A stretch of DNA of 64,000 nucleotides from Robertmurraya dakarensis. GTDB taxonomy: Bacteria; Bacillota; Bacilli; Bacillales; Cytobacillaceae. The notes beneath the pieces were generated by a model. That model ran no database searches. It saw nothing but the letters and a program-made list of their open reading frames with translations, and was not told the origin of the DNA. Every line of letters starts with the position of its first letter. The stretch's first letter is position 1. Positions 8,863 to 17,104 of the stretch are shown here, one piece after another. The position numbers were made by a program, and so were the translations under genes. Location of the stretch: the NCBI RefSeq assembly GCF_900156875.1, contig NZ_LT707409.1:1714046-1778045 (forward strand), written 5' to 3'.

Positions 8863-9570
8863 TTGCTAGAAAAGTGGTTATTGGAATCAAACTATACAGT
8901 TGTTTTCACTGGGGCTGGCATGTCAACAGAGAGCGGCCTTCCAGACTTTCGTTCTTCGAAAGGATTATGGAAAAAAAAGGACCCTGCCAGACTTGCAAGC
9001 ACGGATGCTTTAAACAATAATGTCCATGAGTTTATTGATTTTTACCGAGATCGTGTATTAGGTGTTAAAGAATATCAGCCTCATGAAGGACATCTCATCT
9101 TAGCAAAATGGGAAAAACAAGGGATTATTCAATCTATTATCACTCAGAATGTCGATGGCTTTCACCAGCTCGCCGGTTCGAAAAAAGTAGCTGAACTACA
9201 CGGAACCTTGCAAAAACTACACTGTCAAGCATGCGGGAATATCTACAGCAGTGAAGAATATATTAACGAGGAATATTATTGCGTCTGCGGCGGGATCTTG
9301 CGGCCTTCGGTTGTTTTATTTGGGGAGTCTTTACCGGAAAAAGCCTTTCAATTTGCATTAGAGGAAGCGCATAAATCAGAGTTATTTATTGTTCTAGGAT
9401 CTTCCTTAACCGTTACGCCCGCCAATCAATTTCCTCTAATCGCCAAGGAACAAGGATCAAAATTAGTCATTGTTAATCATGATCCAACAGAATTTGATAT
9501 GTATGCTGATCATGTAATTCGAGACAGGAAAATCGGTGAAGTACTACAGCAACTTTCAAAAAACATATAA
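8863..9570 (+). CDS. NAD-dependent protein deacetylase/deacylase, sirtuin (Sir2 family)
   Basis: Removes acyl groups from lysine side chains using NAD+. Motifs in order: GAGMSTESGLPDFRS (NAD binding, near the N-terminus), TQNVDGFHQLAG, catalytic His in ELHGT, four zinc Cys in CQACGN and CVCGG, then LFGESLP, LGSSLTV and VNHDPTEFD. About 235 aa, typical for a bacterial class sirtuin such as SrtN. A GTG at 8851 overlaps the Shine-Dalgarno sequence itself (AAGGAG 8846-8851), so TTG 8863 is the more likely start. Monocistronic; the deacylation target is unknown. Confidence 0.93.
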   Translation: MLEKWLLESNYTVVFTGAGMSTESGLPDFRSSKGLWKKKDPARLASTDALNNNVHEFIDFYRDRVLGVKEYQPHEGHLILAKWEKQGIIQSIITQNVDGFHQLAGSKKVAELHGTLQKLHCQACGNIYSSEEYINEEYYCVCGGILRPSVVLFGESLPEKAFQFALEEAHKSELFIVLGSSLTVTPANQFPLIAKEQGSKLVIVNHDPTEFDMYADHVIRDRKIGEVLQQLSKNI

Positions 9571-9615
9571 ATACCATGTTAAAAATTATTTTTCAAAGAA
9601 AATTCAAAATTAACC

Positions 9616-9644
9616 TTGCATTTATCAGCATATATTGATATATT
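9616..9644 (+). promoter_or_regulatory. Sigma-A promoter of the lysine riboswitch-dapA unit
   Basis: TTGCAT (9616-9621) and TATATT (9639-9644) separated by 17 bases. Predicted transcription start around 9651, about 30 bases ahead of the riboswitch. Confidence 0.7.
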
Positions 9645-9682
9645 ACATTCAATTACATATTCCTATTTCAAATACTTTTGAA

Positions 9683-9863
9683 GTGAGGATAGAGGTGCAG
9701 AGACCAATAGTACATAATGGGAGGATGATGAGATCCTTTGAACATTATGGAAAGGGGTATTTGCCGAAGTGGAAAGGAACTCATCATTCTTGAAACTGGG
9801 CCTGTTATTGAATAAATGCAGGACTGTCATATAGGAAACTATATGGAGGGCTATCTTACGCAC
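9683..9863 (+). promoter_or_regulatory. Lysine riboswitch (L box)
   Basis: Leader RNA with the conserved blocks of the lysine riboswitch in the right order: AGAGGTGCAGAGACC, GGGAGGATGATGAGATCC, AAAGGGGTATTTGCCGAAG, ACTGGGCCTGTTATT and GGACTGTCATATAGG, closed by a P1 helix between about 9683-9692 and 9851-9863. Lysine binding is expected to favour the downstream terminator and shut off dapA, which is established behaviour of this class. The ligand is inferred from the match and the gene served; no other riboswitch class shares these blocks. Confidence 0.92.
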
Positions 9864-9893
9864 GGGAACGATTTCAAATGTTATTGTTCTAAT

Positions 9894-9922
9894 GCAACAG
9901 CGTCCCTCGTTGTTGTTTTTTT
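9894..9922 (+). terminator. Attenuator terminator of the lysine riboswitch
   Basis: Stem caacagcg / cgttgttg (one G-T pair) with loop tccct, then seven T at 9916-9922. It lies between the riboswitch and dapA and is the expected expression platform. Confidence 0.85.
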
Positions 9923-9983
9923 GCGTTTGTTTTTAAGAGCCTTCCCCCTCTAATTAAAATAATGACAAGGGTGTGAAGAGATC

Positions 9984-10868
9984 ATGAATTTCGGAAAAAT
10001 TATTACTGCAATGGTTACTCCATTTGATCAAAAAGGTGAAATTGATTTTAACGGTGTTCGTACATTAGTTAATTATTTAATAGCAAACGGGTCTGACGGC
10101 CTTGTCGTAGCTGGTACCACAGGAGAATCTCCTACATTAACAACAGAAGAGAAAGTAGAGCTGTTCAAATATGTAGTTAAAGTTGTCGAAGGAAGAGTTC
10201 CAGTTATTGCAGGAACTGGTTCTAATAATACAAGAGCCTCTATCAGCTTAACAAAGCAAGCTGAAGAAGCTGGTGTAGATGCCATTATGCTCGTAGCTCC
10301 TTACTATAACAAACCTTCACAAGAAGGATTATATCAGCACTTTAAAGCAATTGCAGACTCAACAAAACTTCCTGTTATGCTTTATAATATCCCAGGACGA
10401 AGTGTTGTTAATATTAATGTTGATACAGTTGTGCGTCTATCAGAAATTGAGAATATTGTTTGTATTAAGGAAGCTAGTGGAAATCTTGATGCGATGGCAG
10501 AAATTATCAGCAGAACTCCTAGTGATTTTACTTTATACAGCGGTGACGATGGATTAACATTGCCTGTTCTATCAATTGGCGGAGCTGGCGTTGTTTCCGT
10601 TGCTGCTCACGTAATGGGAAATGAAATGCAAGAGATGGTCTCAAGTTTCTTAAAAGGAAATATTCAAGATGCAGCCGCTGCCCATCAGCATCTTCTTCCG
10701 AAAATGAAAGCATTATTTGCGGCACCTAGTCCATCCCCTGTTAAAGCAGCACTAAATCTTAGCGGTGTTCCTGTTGGAAGCGTACGTTTGCCAATGGTTC
10801 CTTTAAACGAAGAGGAAATGAGAACATTGCAGAATGCCTTACAGCTAAACGTTGCAAGAGCTATCTAA
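9984..10868 (+). CDS. dapA: 4-hydroxy-tetrahydrodipicolinate synthase DapA
   Basis: First committed enzyme of the diaminopimelate/lysine branch; condenses pyruvate with aspartate semialdehyde in the cytosol. Product feeds lysine, peptidoglycan and, in spores, dipicolinate. Catalytic residues are visible: Lys162 (Schiff base) in CIKEASG, Tyr134 and Arg139 in LYNIPGR, and Thr45 in AGTTGES. 294 aa is the normal length. It closely resembles Bacillus DapA. Unlike B. subtilis, where dapA follows dapG and the spoVF genes, here it is alone with its own promoter, lysine riboswitch and flanking terminators. Confidence 0.97.
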   Translation: MNFGKIITAMVTPFDQKGEIDFNGVRTLVNYLIANGSDGLVVAGTTGESPTLTTEEKVELFKYVVKVVEGRVPVIAGTGSNNTRASISLTKQAEEAGVDAIMLVAPYYNKPSQEGLYQHFKAIADSTKLPVMLYNIPGRSVVNINVDTVVRLSEIENIVCIKEASGNLDAMAEIISRTPSDFTLYSGDDGLTLPVLSIGGAGVVSVAAHVMGNEMQEMVSSFLKGNIQDAAAAHQHLLPKMKALFAAPSPSPVKAALNLSGVPVGSVRLPMVPLNEEEMRTLQNALQLNVARAI

Positions 10869-10880
10869 TGACAAAGTAAT

Positions 10881-10915
10881 AAAAAATGGAACAGTTACTA
10901 GCTGTTCCATTTTTT
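10881..10915 (+). terminator. Terminator of dapA
   Basis: Near-perfect hairpin aaaaaatggaacag / ctgttccatttttt with T run, directly after dapA. Confidence 0.93.
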
Positions 10916-10946
10916 CATCATGAAAATAAGGATGATATTTAAAGAC

Positions 10947-12698
10947 ATGAATAGAAAAAAGCCTCTTTTATCTTTTGAATTTGCTGGTACCGCGGGAGTT
11001 GTCCCTCATACATTCAGCGATCCGGAAAATATCATTATCGCAAATACAGTTGAAGAAGTACTTCCATGTCTAGAATCTGTTCAACATGCTGTTGATAAAG
11101 GGTACTATGCAGCTGGATTTCTATCTTACGAAAGCGCCCCTGCATTTGACCCTGCTTTTAAAGTTAAGGATGGAAACACGATGCCATTACTGTGGTTTGC
11201 TATTTTTTCGGATGTGACACATGAACCAATTAATGGAGATGGACCCTATACACTTACAAAATGGAAGCAGAGTGTCAGCATGTCAGAATATGAAAAAGCG
11301 ATAGATTCTATCAAACATTACATAGAATGCGGTGACACGTATCAAACAAATTATACTATTCGTCTTACCTCTCAATTTCAGGGTGATGATATCTCTTTTT
11401 TTAAGAAACTAAAAAATGCACAAGCCTCGGATTATTGCGCATATATCAATACGGGTGACCATACTATTTTATCGGCTTCACCTGAGCTATTTTTCCACTT
11501 AGAAGGAGAGAAAATAACGACCCGTCCCATGAAAGGAACGATAAAAAGAGGTACGTCATTTGCTGAAGATGAGAAAAATGCAAACTGGCTATACCATTCA
11601 GAAAAAAACCGTGCAGAGAATGTCATGATCGTCGACCTATTGCGAAATGATCTGAACATGATTGCACAACCAGGTACTGTTCATGTTCCAAAGCTGTTTG
11701 AGATTGAACGATATCCAACACTGTATCAAATGACTTCTACCATTGAGGCTAAAGTATCTCGAGATTTGCCCCTTTTTCAACTTTTTAAAGCGCTGTTTCC
11801 TTGTGGATCGATAACCGGTGCACCAAAAATCAGCACAATGGATATCATTTCGGAATTGGAAACGATGCCGCGTGAAGTATACTGTGGCGCAATCGGCTTC
11901 ATTACTCCAAAAAAGGAAGCGATTTTTAATGTGCCGATCAGGACTGTGATGATCGAACAGTTAAGTGGGAAAGCGACTTATGGTGTCGGCGGCGGAATTA
12001 CTTGGGATTCAACTTCTGATGGAGAGTATGAAGAAATCCTCACAAAAGCAAGGTTACTAGAGGAAAACACTATAGATTTTCAATTATTGGAGAGCCTTTT
12101 GTTAGATCAAGGTCAATATTTTTTAATAGAGGAGCATCTTTTACGATTAGAGCATACTGCTCACTACTTTGGTTTTCAGTGCGAGATTGGAGATGTAAAA
12201 AAGGCCTTATTAGAGTTTGCCCTTAAACATCCAGAAGGACAATGGAAAGTACGGCTTCTTTTAGATGAAAAGGCAAATCTGCTAATGGAAGGAGCACCGG
12301 CCACACCACTTGAATCGCCGCTAAAAATGGTGATTGCTGATCGACCCATCAATAAAAACAATCCGTTCTTATACCATAAGACCACAAATAGATCCATTTA
12401 TGATGAGTTCCAAGAACAGAAGAATCCAAACGCTTTCGATATTCTTCTATGGAATGAAAATGGCGAGCTAACAGAATTTACGAACGGGAATATTGTTTTA
12501 GAGATAGATGGTGAACGTTGGACACCTTCTGTGACAAGCGGCCTTTTAGCAGGAACTTTTCGAAGTCAATTATTGAAACAAGGAAAAATACAGGAAAAAA
12601 TCTTATTCATTTCCGACATTAAACGAAGCACTAGAGTTTGGTTTATCAACAGTGTTAGGAAATGGGTTGAAGTACAATTTATAGATGGGCAGCAATAA
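10947..12698 (+). CDS. Aminodeoxychorismate synthase component I fused to 4-amino-4-deoxychorismate lyase (PabB-PabC)
   Basis: Bifunctional enzyme for p-aminobenzoate in the folate pathway, about 583 aa. The N-terminal ~375 residues are a chorismate-utilising PabB domain: PELFFHLEG, TRPMKGTIKRG, NRAENVMIVDLLRNDL and CGSITGAPKISTMDI. The C-terminal ~200 residues are a class IV aminotransferase-like PabC domain (EEHLLRLEHTAHYFGF, YHKTTNRSIYDEF, GELTEFTNGNI, TSGLLAGTFR). ATG at 10947 is preferred because AAGGATGAT lies upstream; the ATGs at 10920 and 10932 are in frame, but 10920 falls right against the dapA terminator. The glutaminase PabA is not encoded nearby and must come from elsewhere. Confidence 0.92.
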   Translation: MNRKKPLLSFEFAGTAGVVPHTFSDPENIIIANTVEEVLPCLESVQHAVDKGYYAAGFLSYESAPAFDPAFKVKDGNTMPLLWFAIFSDVTHEPINGDGPYTLTKWKQSVSMSEYEKAIDSIKHYIECGDTYQTNYTIRLTSQFQGDDISFFKKLKNAQASDYCAYINTGDHTILSASPELFFHLEGEKITTRPMKGTIKRGTSFAEDEKNANWLYHSEKNRAENVMIVDLLRNDLNMIAQPGTVHVPKLFEIERYPTLYQMTSTIEAKVSRDLPLFQLFKALFPCGSITGAPKISTMDIISELETMPREVYCGAIGFITPKKEAIFNVPIRTVMIEQLSGKATYGVGGGITWDSTSDGEYEEILTKARLLEENTIDFQLLESLLLDQGQYFLIEEHLLRLEHTAHYFGFQCEIGDVKKALLEFALKHPEGQWKVRLLLDEKANLLMEGAPATPLESPLKMVIADRPINKNNPFLYHKTTNRSIYDEFQEQKNPNAFDILLWNENGELTEFTNGNIVLEIDGERWTPSVTSGLLAGTFRSQLLKQGKIQEKILFISDIKRSTRVWFINSVRKWVEVQFIDGQQ

Positions 12699-12724
12699 AG
12701 CGAACAGTTAGACTGTTCGCTTTA
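12697..12724 (+). terminator. Terminator of the pabBC fusion gene
   Basis: Stem aaagcgaacag / ctgttcgcttt at 12697-12723 overlapping the stop codon. The downstream T tract is interrupted (atgtttattctttt), so efficiency is uncertain. Confidence 0.7.
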
Positions 12725-12770
12725 TGTTTATTCTTTTAATTGACGGTGTCTTGAACCCTTCATGGAGCTC

Positions 12771-13931
12771 TCAATTTTTATGTTCTTCAATCGCCGCTTG
12801 AGCTAGCTTAGAAATTGTCATATCATCCATTGGGGGATTATGAAGCCCAGCTCTTACATCACGATAGTATCTTTGCAGGGGATTGGAAAGCTGAAGACTT
12901 TTCGCTCCCACCAATCTCATCGCCTTATCGACAATTGTAATGGCCGAATTTGTGACAATATGCTTAGCGACACTCAACTCATTAGTAAGATACTGCCGGC
13001 GTGATTCGTCGTCATATAAATTAGCAACGCTATATAGAAAATGCCTTGCACTCATTAATTCTAAATCGATCTGCCCGATTAAACTCTGTACATTTGGCAG
13101 CTCACTAATCGTGCCTTTTATACTATTGGGAGAATAGCTCGTTGCATACTCTACTGCATAATCACGTGCAGCTTGTGCTATTCCTAAATAACATGCAGGG
13201 ATGTGCAGCAGCCAGCCATTTAACTTATTTCCACGTGGAAGCTGGTTTATTTCCACTAGGTTTTCACTATCTACCATAACATTATCAAGAATAAGGTCAT
13301 GACTTTCTGTTCCTCTCATCGCAATAACATTCCAGTTTTCCTTTATGGATAAGCCATCCGTTCCTCTTTCGATGAGGAAAAATCCGAGTCCGTTTTTTTC
13401 CTCTATCCACGCAGATACAAGGAAATGAGTTAATACAGGAGACATAGTAGTGAACGTTTTATGCCCCGAAACAACCCACTTTTCCCCTTTTTTAATGGCA
13501 GATGTTCCTGGACGGCCTCCACGAGTTGGGCTTCCTGTCTGAGCTTCACTAGCTGCCCGATTTACTAAAGCACCCTTTGTAATTTCATTGGCAAAAACCT
13601 GCAGCTTTTCTTCTTCCCAAAGCTTATTTTCAAATAGTTCCCCAACGACACTTTGATGCCACCCAATCGATAAGCCGGTTGCACTGTCAAAGCTGGCAAT
13701 GGTTTCTTGCAGCAGGACCATGTCAGTTACACTGAATCCTTCCCCGCCGTATTCTCTAGGCAATGTCGTTTTTGTATACCCCATCTCTACAAGTGCAGTA
13801 ATATTTTCTTTTGGAAAAATAGACTTTTCATCTATCTCTTTTGAATACCTTTTAAAGGAATCTTCATACTTGTATACTTTCTCAAGCCAATGTTTTTGCA
13901 CAGGCGTTTTAACAAATAATGATTGAGACAC
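12771..13931 (-). CDS. Acyl-CoA dehydrogenase family protein (YdbM-like)
   Basis: Flavoprotein of 386 aa with the acyl-CoA dehydrogenase fold: helical N-domain with PREYGGEGFSVTDMVLL, middle beta-domain (GEKWVVSGHKTFTTMSPV, MRGTESHDLILDNVMV), and C-terminal helices ending RYYRDVRAGLHNPPMDDMT. It resembles B. subtilis YdbM in length and N-terminus (SLFVKT). The C-terminal HNPPMDD replaces the classical catalytic Glu region, as in DszC/flavin monooxygenase-like members, so both dehydrogenase and FMN monooxygenase activity are possible. No beta-oxidation partner lies nearby. The substrate is unknown. Confidence 0.85.
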   Translation of the reverse strand: MSQSLFVKTPVQKHWLEKVYKYEDSFKRYSKEIDEKSIFPKENITALVEMGYTKTTLPREYGGEGFSVTDMVLLQETIASFDSATGLSIGWHQSVVGELFENKLWEEEKLQVFANEITKGALVNRAASEAQTGSPTRGGRPGTSAIKKGEKWVVSGHKTFTTMSPVLTHFLVSAWIEEKNGLGFFLIERGTDGLSIKENWNVIAMRGTESHDLILDNVMVDSENLVEINQLPRGNKLNGWLLHIPACYLGIAQAARDYAVEYATSYSPNSIKGTISELPNVQSLIGQIDLELMSARHFLYSVANLYDDESRRQYLTNELSVAKHIVTNSAITIVDKAMRLVGAKSLQLSNPLQRYYRDVRAGLHNPPMDDMTISKLAQAAIEEHKN

Positions 13932-14117
13932 ACAAACACTTCCTTATTCTAACAATTTTTATTCTACCCCATAAAAAACAAAATATAAGTAAATTAGTAT
14001 AATCATATTGTTCTATTATATATATATATATTATAACAATGTTTATCGATTATAAGGAAATGTATTGATAGATAACAAGCATCATTGTGAACAAATCCTT
14101 CTGATAATTATAGGAAA

Positions 14118-14140
14118 GAGCTGTCTTCACAAGACAGCCT
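14118..14140 (-). terminator. Terminator of the 56-aa protein gene
   Basis: Hairpin gctgtctt / aagacagc (14120-14138), followed on the minus strand by ctctttcc. It is 40 bases beyond the small gene's stop. The flanking stretch 13932-14117 is AT-rich with a (TA)n run around 14018-14033 and shows no gene. Confidence 0.65.
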
Positions 14141-14177
14141 CTCATACTGCATCCGTCTGTTTTAAAAACCATCTAGA

Positions 14178-14348
14178 TCATACAATCGGTTTCCCTGCAT
14201 CGGGTGAAAGATTAGGATCTCCCCCACCTATAATCTGTGGGCCATTACCCTCAATTGAATCTCGTTCCGCTTCGGGAATCAAACTGCCTTCAAGCAAATC
14301 CTGTTTTGTATGTTCAAGTTTTTTATTTTGATCCTTCTCTTTTGGCAT
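14178..14348 (-). CDS. Small hydrophilic protein, 56 aa, unknown
   Basis: Short gene on the minus strand with an excellent AAAGGAGGA ribosome binding site before the ATG at 14348. The product is charged at its N-terminus (MPKEKDQNKKLEHTKQD), with a glycine/proline-rich tail containing GNGPQIIGGGDPNLSPDAG. No signal peptide or membrane segment is seen. A hairpin terminator follows, supporting a real single-gene unit. I do not recognise the family; the composition resembles small spore-associated or disordered proteins of Bacillaceae, but that is only an impression. A reading frame on the opposite strand here is its shadow. Confidence 0.7.
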   Translation of the reverse strand: MPKEKDQNKKLEHTKQDLLEGSLIPEAERDSIEGNGPQIIGGGDPNLSPDAGKPIV

Positions 14349-14573
14349 GAACTAATCCTCCTTTATTTCTGCTACCTGCTGAGACACAGAGTTATAGAAT
14401 TATCATGTTCTATGTAAGCAATATTTATTTATATACCAGAAATTTCATACTATGGTGTTTGCTAAAAATTAAACACTATTCACATCTGTTAAACTTAATG
14501 ATTATTTTACTTTAATACACCTATAAATGTTTTATAATAATAATAATAATGAATGAAGAGGAGGAGGTTCTAT

Positions 14574-15155
14574 ATGAAAGCACTAGCCGTATTTTGTGGA
14601 TCTAGCAAAGGAGCATCACCTATTTATATACAAGAAGCGAAGAAATTTGGCGAAGAGCTTGTCAAGCGAAACATCAGCCTTGTCTATGGCGGTTCAAGTG
14701 TCGGGATTATGGGTGCTGTGGCCGACTCGGTATTAGCTGGCGGCGGCCATGTTACAGGTGTTATGCCGGACTTTCTAGATAAGCGCGAAGTCACCCATAG
14801 AAATTTAACAAATTTAATTATTGTAGATACGATGCATGAGAGGAAAGCAAAAATGGCAGATCTCTCCGATGGGTTCATAGCATTGCCTGGAGGGGCTGGA
14901 ACACTTGAAGAATTTTTTGAAATTTTCACATGGGCGCAGTTAGGACTGCATCAAAAACCACTTGGTATTTTAAATATTAATCACTATTACGATCCTCTTG
15001 TTGCATTGTTTAACCATATGACCACAGAAAACTTCTTGGATGAAAAGTATCGTTCAATGGCGATTGTCAATGACAATCCAGGGGAACTTCTTGATCAATT
15101 CGCTGCATATACACCTCCATCAGTAAAGACGTATCTACATGAAGATCAGACTTAA
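14574..15155 (+). CDS. LOG family / TIGR00730 Rossmann-fold protein (YvdD-like)
   Basis: Protein of 193 aa of the lysine-decarboxylase-like LOG family, which acts as a nucleoside 5'-monophosphate phosphoribohydrolase (cytokinin-activating in characterised members). Signatures are VFCGSSKG at the N-terminus, LVYGGSSVGIMGAVADSV, the phosphate-binding MHERKAKM, and PGGAGTLEEFFE. The ATG at 14574 is chosen over 14553 because GAGGAGG sits between the two. An (ATA)n run (14534-14550) precedes the RBS. It stands alone with its own terminator. The older label lysine decarboxylase is not supported by the motifs. Confidence 0.92.
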   Translation: MKALAVFCGSSKGASPIYIQEAKKFGEELVKRNISLVYGGSSVGIMGAVADSVLAGGGHVTGVMPDFLDKREVTHRNLTNLIIVDTMHERKAKMADLSDGFIALPGGAGTLEEFFEIFTWAQLGLHQKPLGILNINHYYDPLVALFNHMTTENFLDEKYRSMAIVNDNPGELLDQFAAYTPPSVKTYLHEDQT

Positions 15156-15172
15156 TATCTTACAAGACGCAG

Positions 15173-15201
15173 CCTTCTCCAACTTGGAGAAGGTTATTTT
15201 T
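15173..15201 (+). terminator. Terminator of the LOG family gene
   Basis: Stem ccttctcc / ggagaagg (15173-15193), followed by ttatttttt. Confidence 0.88.
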
Positions 15202-15353
15202 TATGTTTTTCTAGTTTTGAACATTTTGTGACAATTACATATTATCATCTACTTTTAGGAGCAGGTATAAGATATCTCACAGTTTATTCGCTGAGCTGCT
15301 GTTAAAATTAAACAGAAGTTATATGTATACAAAAAATGAAATGGGGTTTTCTT

Positions 15354-16316
15354 TTGAAGTTACCAGAATTAAAAATCGGCCATATGACACCAGAATTTCC
15401 AATCATTCAAGGAGGCATGGGTGTAGGCATTTCACTTAGCGGACTAGCATCGGCAGTTGCAAACGCTGGGGGGATTGGGATTATTTCAGGTACGGGCATA
15501 ACAGTTGATGAAATGAGGGCACATATAAGAAAAGCGAAGGAATCTATAAAGGATTCCGGCTATATTGGAGTTAACGTGCTTTTTGCGATGAATGATTTTG
15601 CTGAAAAGATGAAAGCAGCTATTGAAGAAAGAGTTGATTTCATTATCTCCGGTGCTGGAATTTCAAGAGATATGTACACGTGGGGAAAAGAAGCTAACAT
15701 CCCAGTTATTTCGATTGTGTCTTCAGCAAAGCTTGCTAAATTATCCGAACGGCTTGGAGCATCAGCAGTTGTAGTTGAAGGAAATGAAGCAGGTGGACAT
15801 CTTGGTACCGACAGACCCTTGTTTGATATACTACCCGAAGTAGTTGCTGCAGTTCAGATACCGGTTATTGCTGCTGGCGGAATTATGACCGGAAAAGACC
15901 TCGCACATGCCCTAAAAATCGGCGCTTCCGGAGTGCAGATGGGAACGAGATTTGTAGCTAGTACCGAATGTGATGCTCCATTATCATTTAAAAAGAAATA
16001 TGTAGATGCCAGTCAAAAAGACATGATAATGGTCAAAACAACGGTCGGTCTTCAAGGTCGTGCCATTAAAAACAAATTTACTGATATAATCTCAATTCCT
16101 GATCAAAAAGTAAAAATTAAGAAGTGTATTGATTGCCTAAAAAATTGCTCCTATCGCTTTTGTACACTAGACTCCCTGAAAATATCAATGAATGGTGATT
16201 GTGAGAATGGTCTTGTTTTTGCTGGAGCAAGAGTGAATGAAATTAAAGAGATTCTTCCTGTCAAAACCATTATTAACAACATTATGATGGAGTATAAATC
16301 TTGTATTGATTTTTAA
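15354..16316 (+). CDS. Nitronate monooxygenase / 2-nitropropane dioxygenase-like flavoprotein
   Basis: FMN-dependent TIM-barrel protein of about 320 aa. The pattern IIQGGMGVGIS, ANAGGIGIIS, VVVEGNEAGGHLG (FMN/catalytic loop) and PVIAAGGIMTGKDLAHALK, then GASGVQMGTRFVAS is that of the NPD/FabK superfamily. The C-terminal part carries four Cys in CIDCLKNCSYRFC, a pattern found in a subset of these proteins and possibly metal- or disulfide-linked. Either nitronate detoxification or an enoyl-ACP reductase-like role is possible; nothing in the surroundings decides. TTG 15354 matches homologue-like starts (KLPELKIGH); the ATG at 15336 is the alternative. Confidence 0.85.
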   Translation: MKLPELKIGHMTPEFPIIQGGMGVGISLSGLASAVANAGGIGIISGTGITVDEMRAHIRKAKESIKDSGYIGVNVLFAMNDFAEKMKAAIEERVDFIISGAGISRDMYTWGKEANIPVISIVSSAKLAKLSERLGASAVVVEGNEAGGHLGTDRPLFDILPEVVAAVQIPVIAAGGIMTGKDLAHALKIGASGVQMGTRFVASTECDAPLSFKKKYVDASQKDMIMVKTTVGLQGRAIKNKFTDIISIPDQKVKIKKCIDCLKNCSYRFCTLDSLKISMNGDCENGLVFAGARVNEIKEILPVKTIINNIMMEYKSCIDF

Positions 16317-16360
16317 ATTTGAATATCTGAACCTTAAACCAGTTATGTAAGTACGCTTTT

Positions 16361-16400
16361 AATATATAAAGATAGCCTGATTGCTATCTTTATATATTTT
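16361..16400. terminator. Bidirectional terminator between convergent genes
   Basis: Long AT-rich stem aatatataaagatagc / gctatctttatatatt with A tract on one side and T tract on the other. Serves the nitronate monooxygenase-like gene and the convergent GNAT gene. Confidence 0.88.
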
Positions 16401-16424
16401 ATGTAACTAATCCCCTCAAACACA

Positions 16425-16913
16425 TCAATTAAGCTTTTTAATCATGTTATACCAGGTAACTCCTCCATGCTCAGAATTAGAAATCCCCCTATTCATAAAT
16501 CCGAATTTTTCGTAAAAGGATATTAACTCCTCTTTGCATGTCAATGTAATCCCCTCTCGATTACATTCTTGAGCTTCCCTCTCTAGTTCTTTTAGTAAAG
16601 CAGCAGCAACTCCCTTTTTTTGGAACTTCGGAGTGACAGCTATACCCAAAATACTTTGATAACCCTCTTCAGGCGGGTTTGGTTTTATCTCACTAAATAA
16701 ATCATCTGTAATATATGGACTTTCAATCACCGGTCCATTGACTAAACCAACGATCACTCCATCTTCTTCAGCAACAAAGAAGCTGTCCGGAATAAGCTTA
16801 ATGCGTTTTTCAAAGGCCGCTTGTGTCGCTGCTTCTTCCTTTGTAAAGCATTGCGTTTCAATCTCAATAAGCTTTGGTAAATCTTCATACAAAACATTTC
16901 TAATTTTTAACAT
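16425..16913 (-). CDS. GNAT family N-acetyltransferase
   Basis: Acyltransferase of 162 aa. The acetyl-CoA pyrophosphate loop is QKKGVAAALL (about residues 98-107) after the strand SILGIAVTPKF, followed by the C-terminal LISFYEKFGFMNRG. The segment ESPYITDDLFSEI and GPVI in the middle recall the arylalkylamine acetyltransferase-like subgroup. The substrate is unknown. The start has GGGGG upstream; the gene is monocistronic and converges on the preceding one. Confidence 0.88.
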   Translation of the reverse strand: MLKIRNVLYEDLPKLIEIETQCFTKEEAATQAAFEKRIKLIPDSFFVAEEDGVIVGLVNGPVIESPYITDDLFSEIKPNPPEEGYQSILGIAVTPKFQKKGVAAALLKELEREAQECNREGITLTCKEELISFYEKFGFMNRGISNSEHGGVTWYNMIKKLN

Positions 16914-17104
16914 TTAATAACCCCCGTCATATTTTGTTCCCTGATTTATATCCCTTAATTTGGTATATACACCATAATCTTATCATGTTTTTTTAACATT
17001 CTCCCAAATGGATTAACAGATGCTATGATTAACAATTTAACTACAGCTTAATTATAAAAGCGTGCTTCTAACTTTATTATTTAATAACAAAAAGGGGTTT
17101 TCAA

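Noticed and set aside
9663-9863. 66-codon minus-strand reading frame
   Set aside because: It lies entirely over the lysine riboswitch region, lacks a ribosome binding site, and its sequence resembles no protein; the RNA structure explains the conservation.
14065-14331. 88-codon plus-strand frame
   Set aside because: It is antisense to the 56-aa gene, has no ribosome binding site, and runs through the hairpin terminator.
14534-14552. (ATA)n repeat upstream of the LOG gene
   Set aside because: A short AT-rich simple repeat; too short and common to claim as phase-variable or functional.
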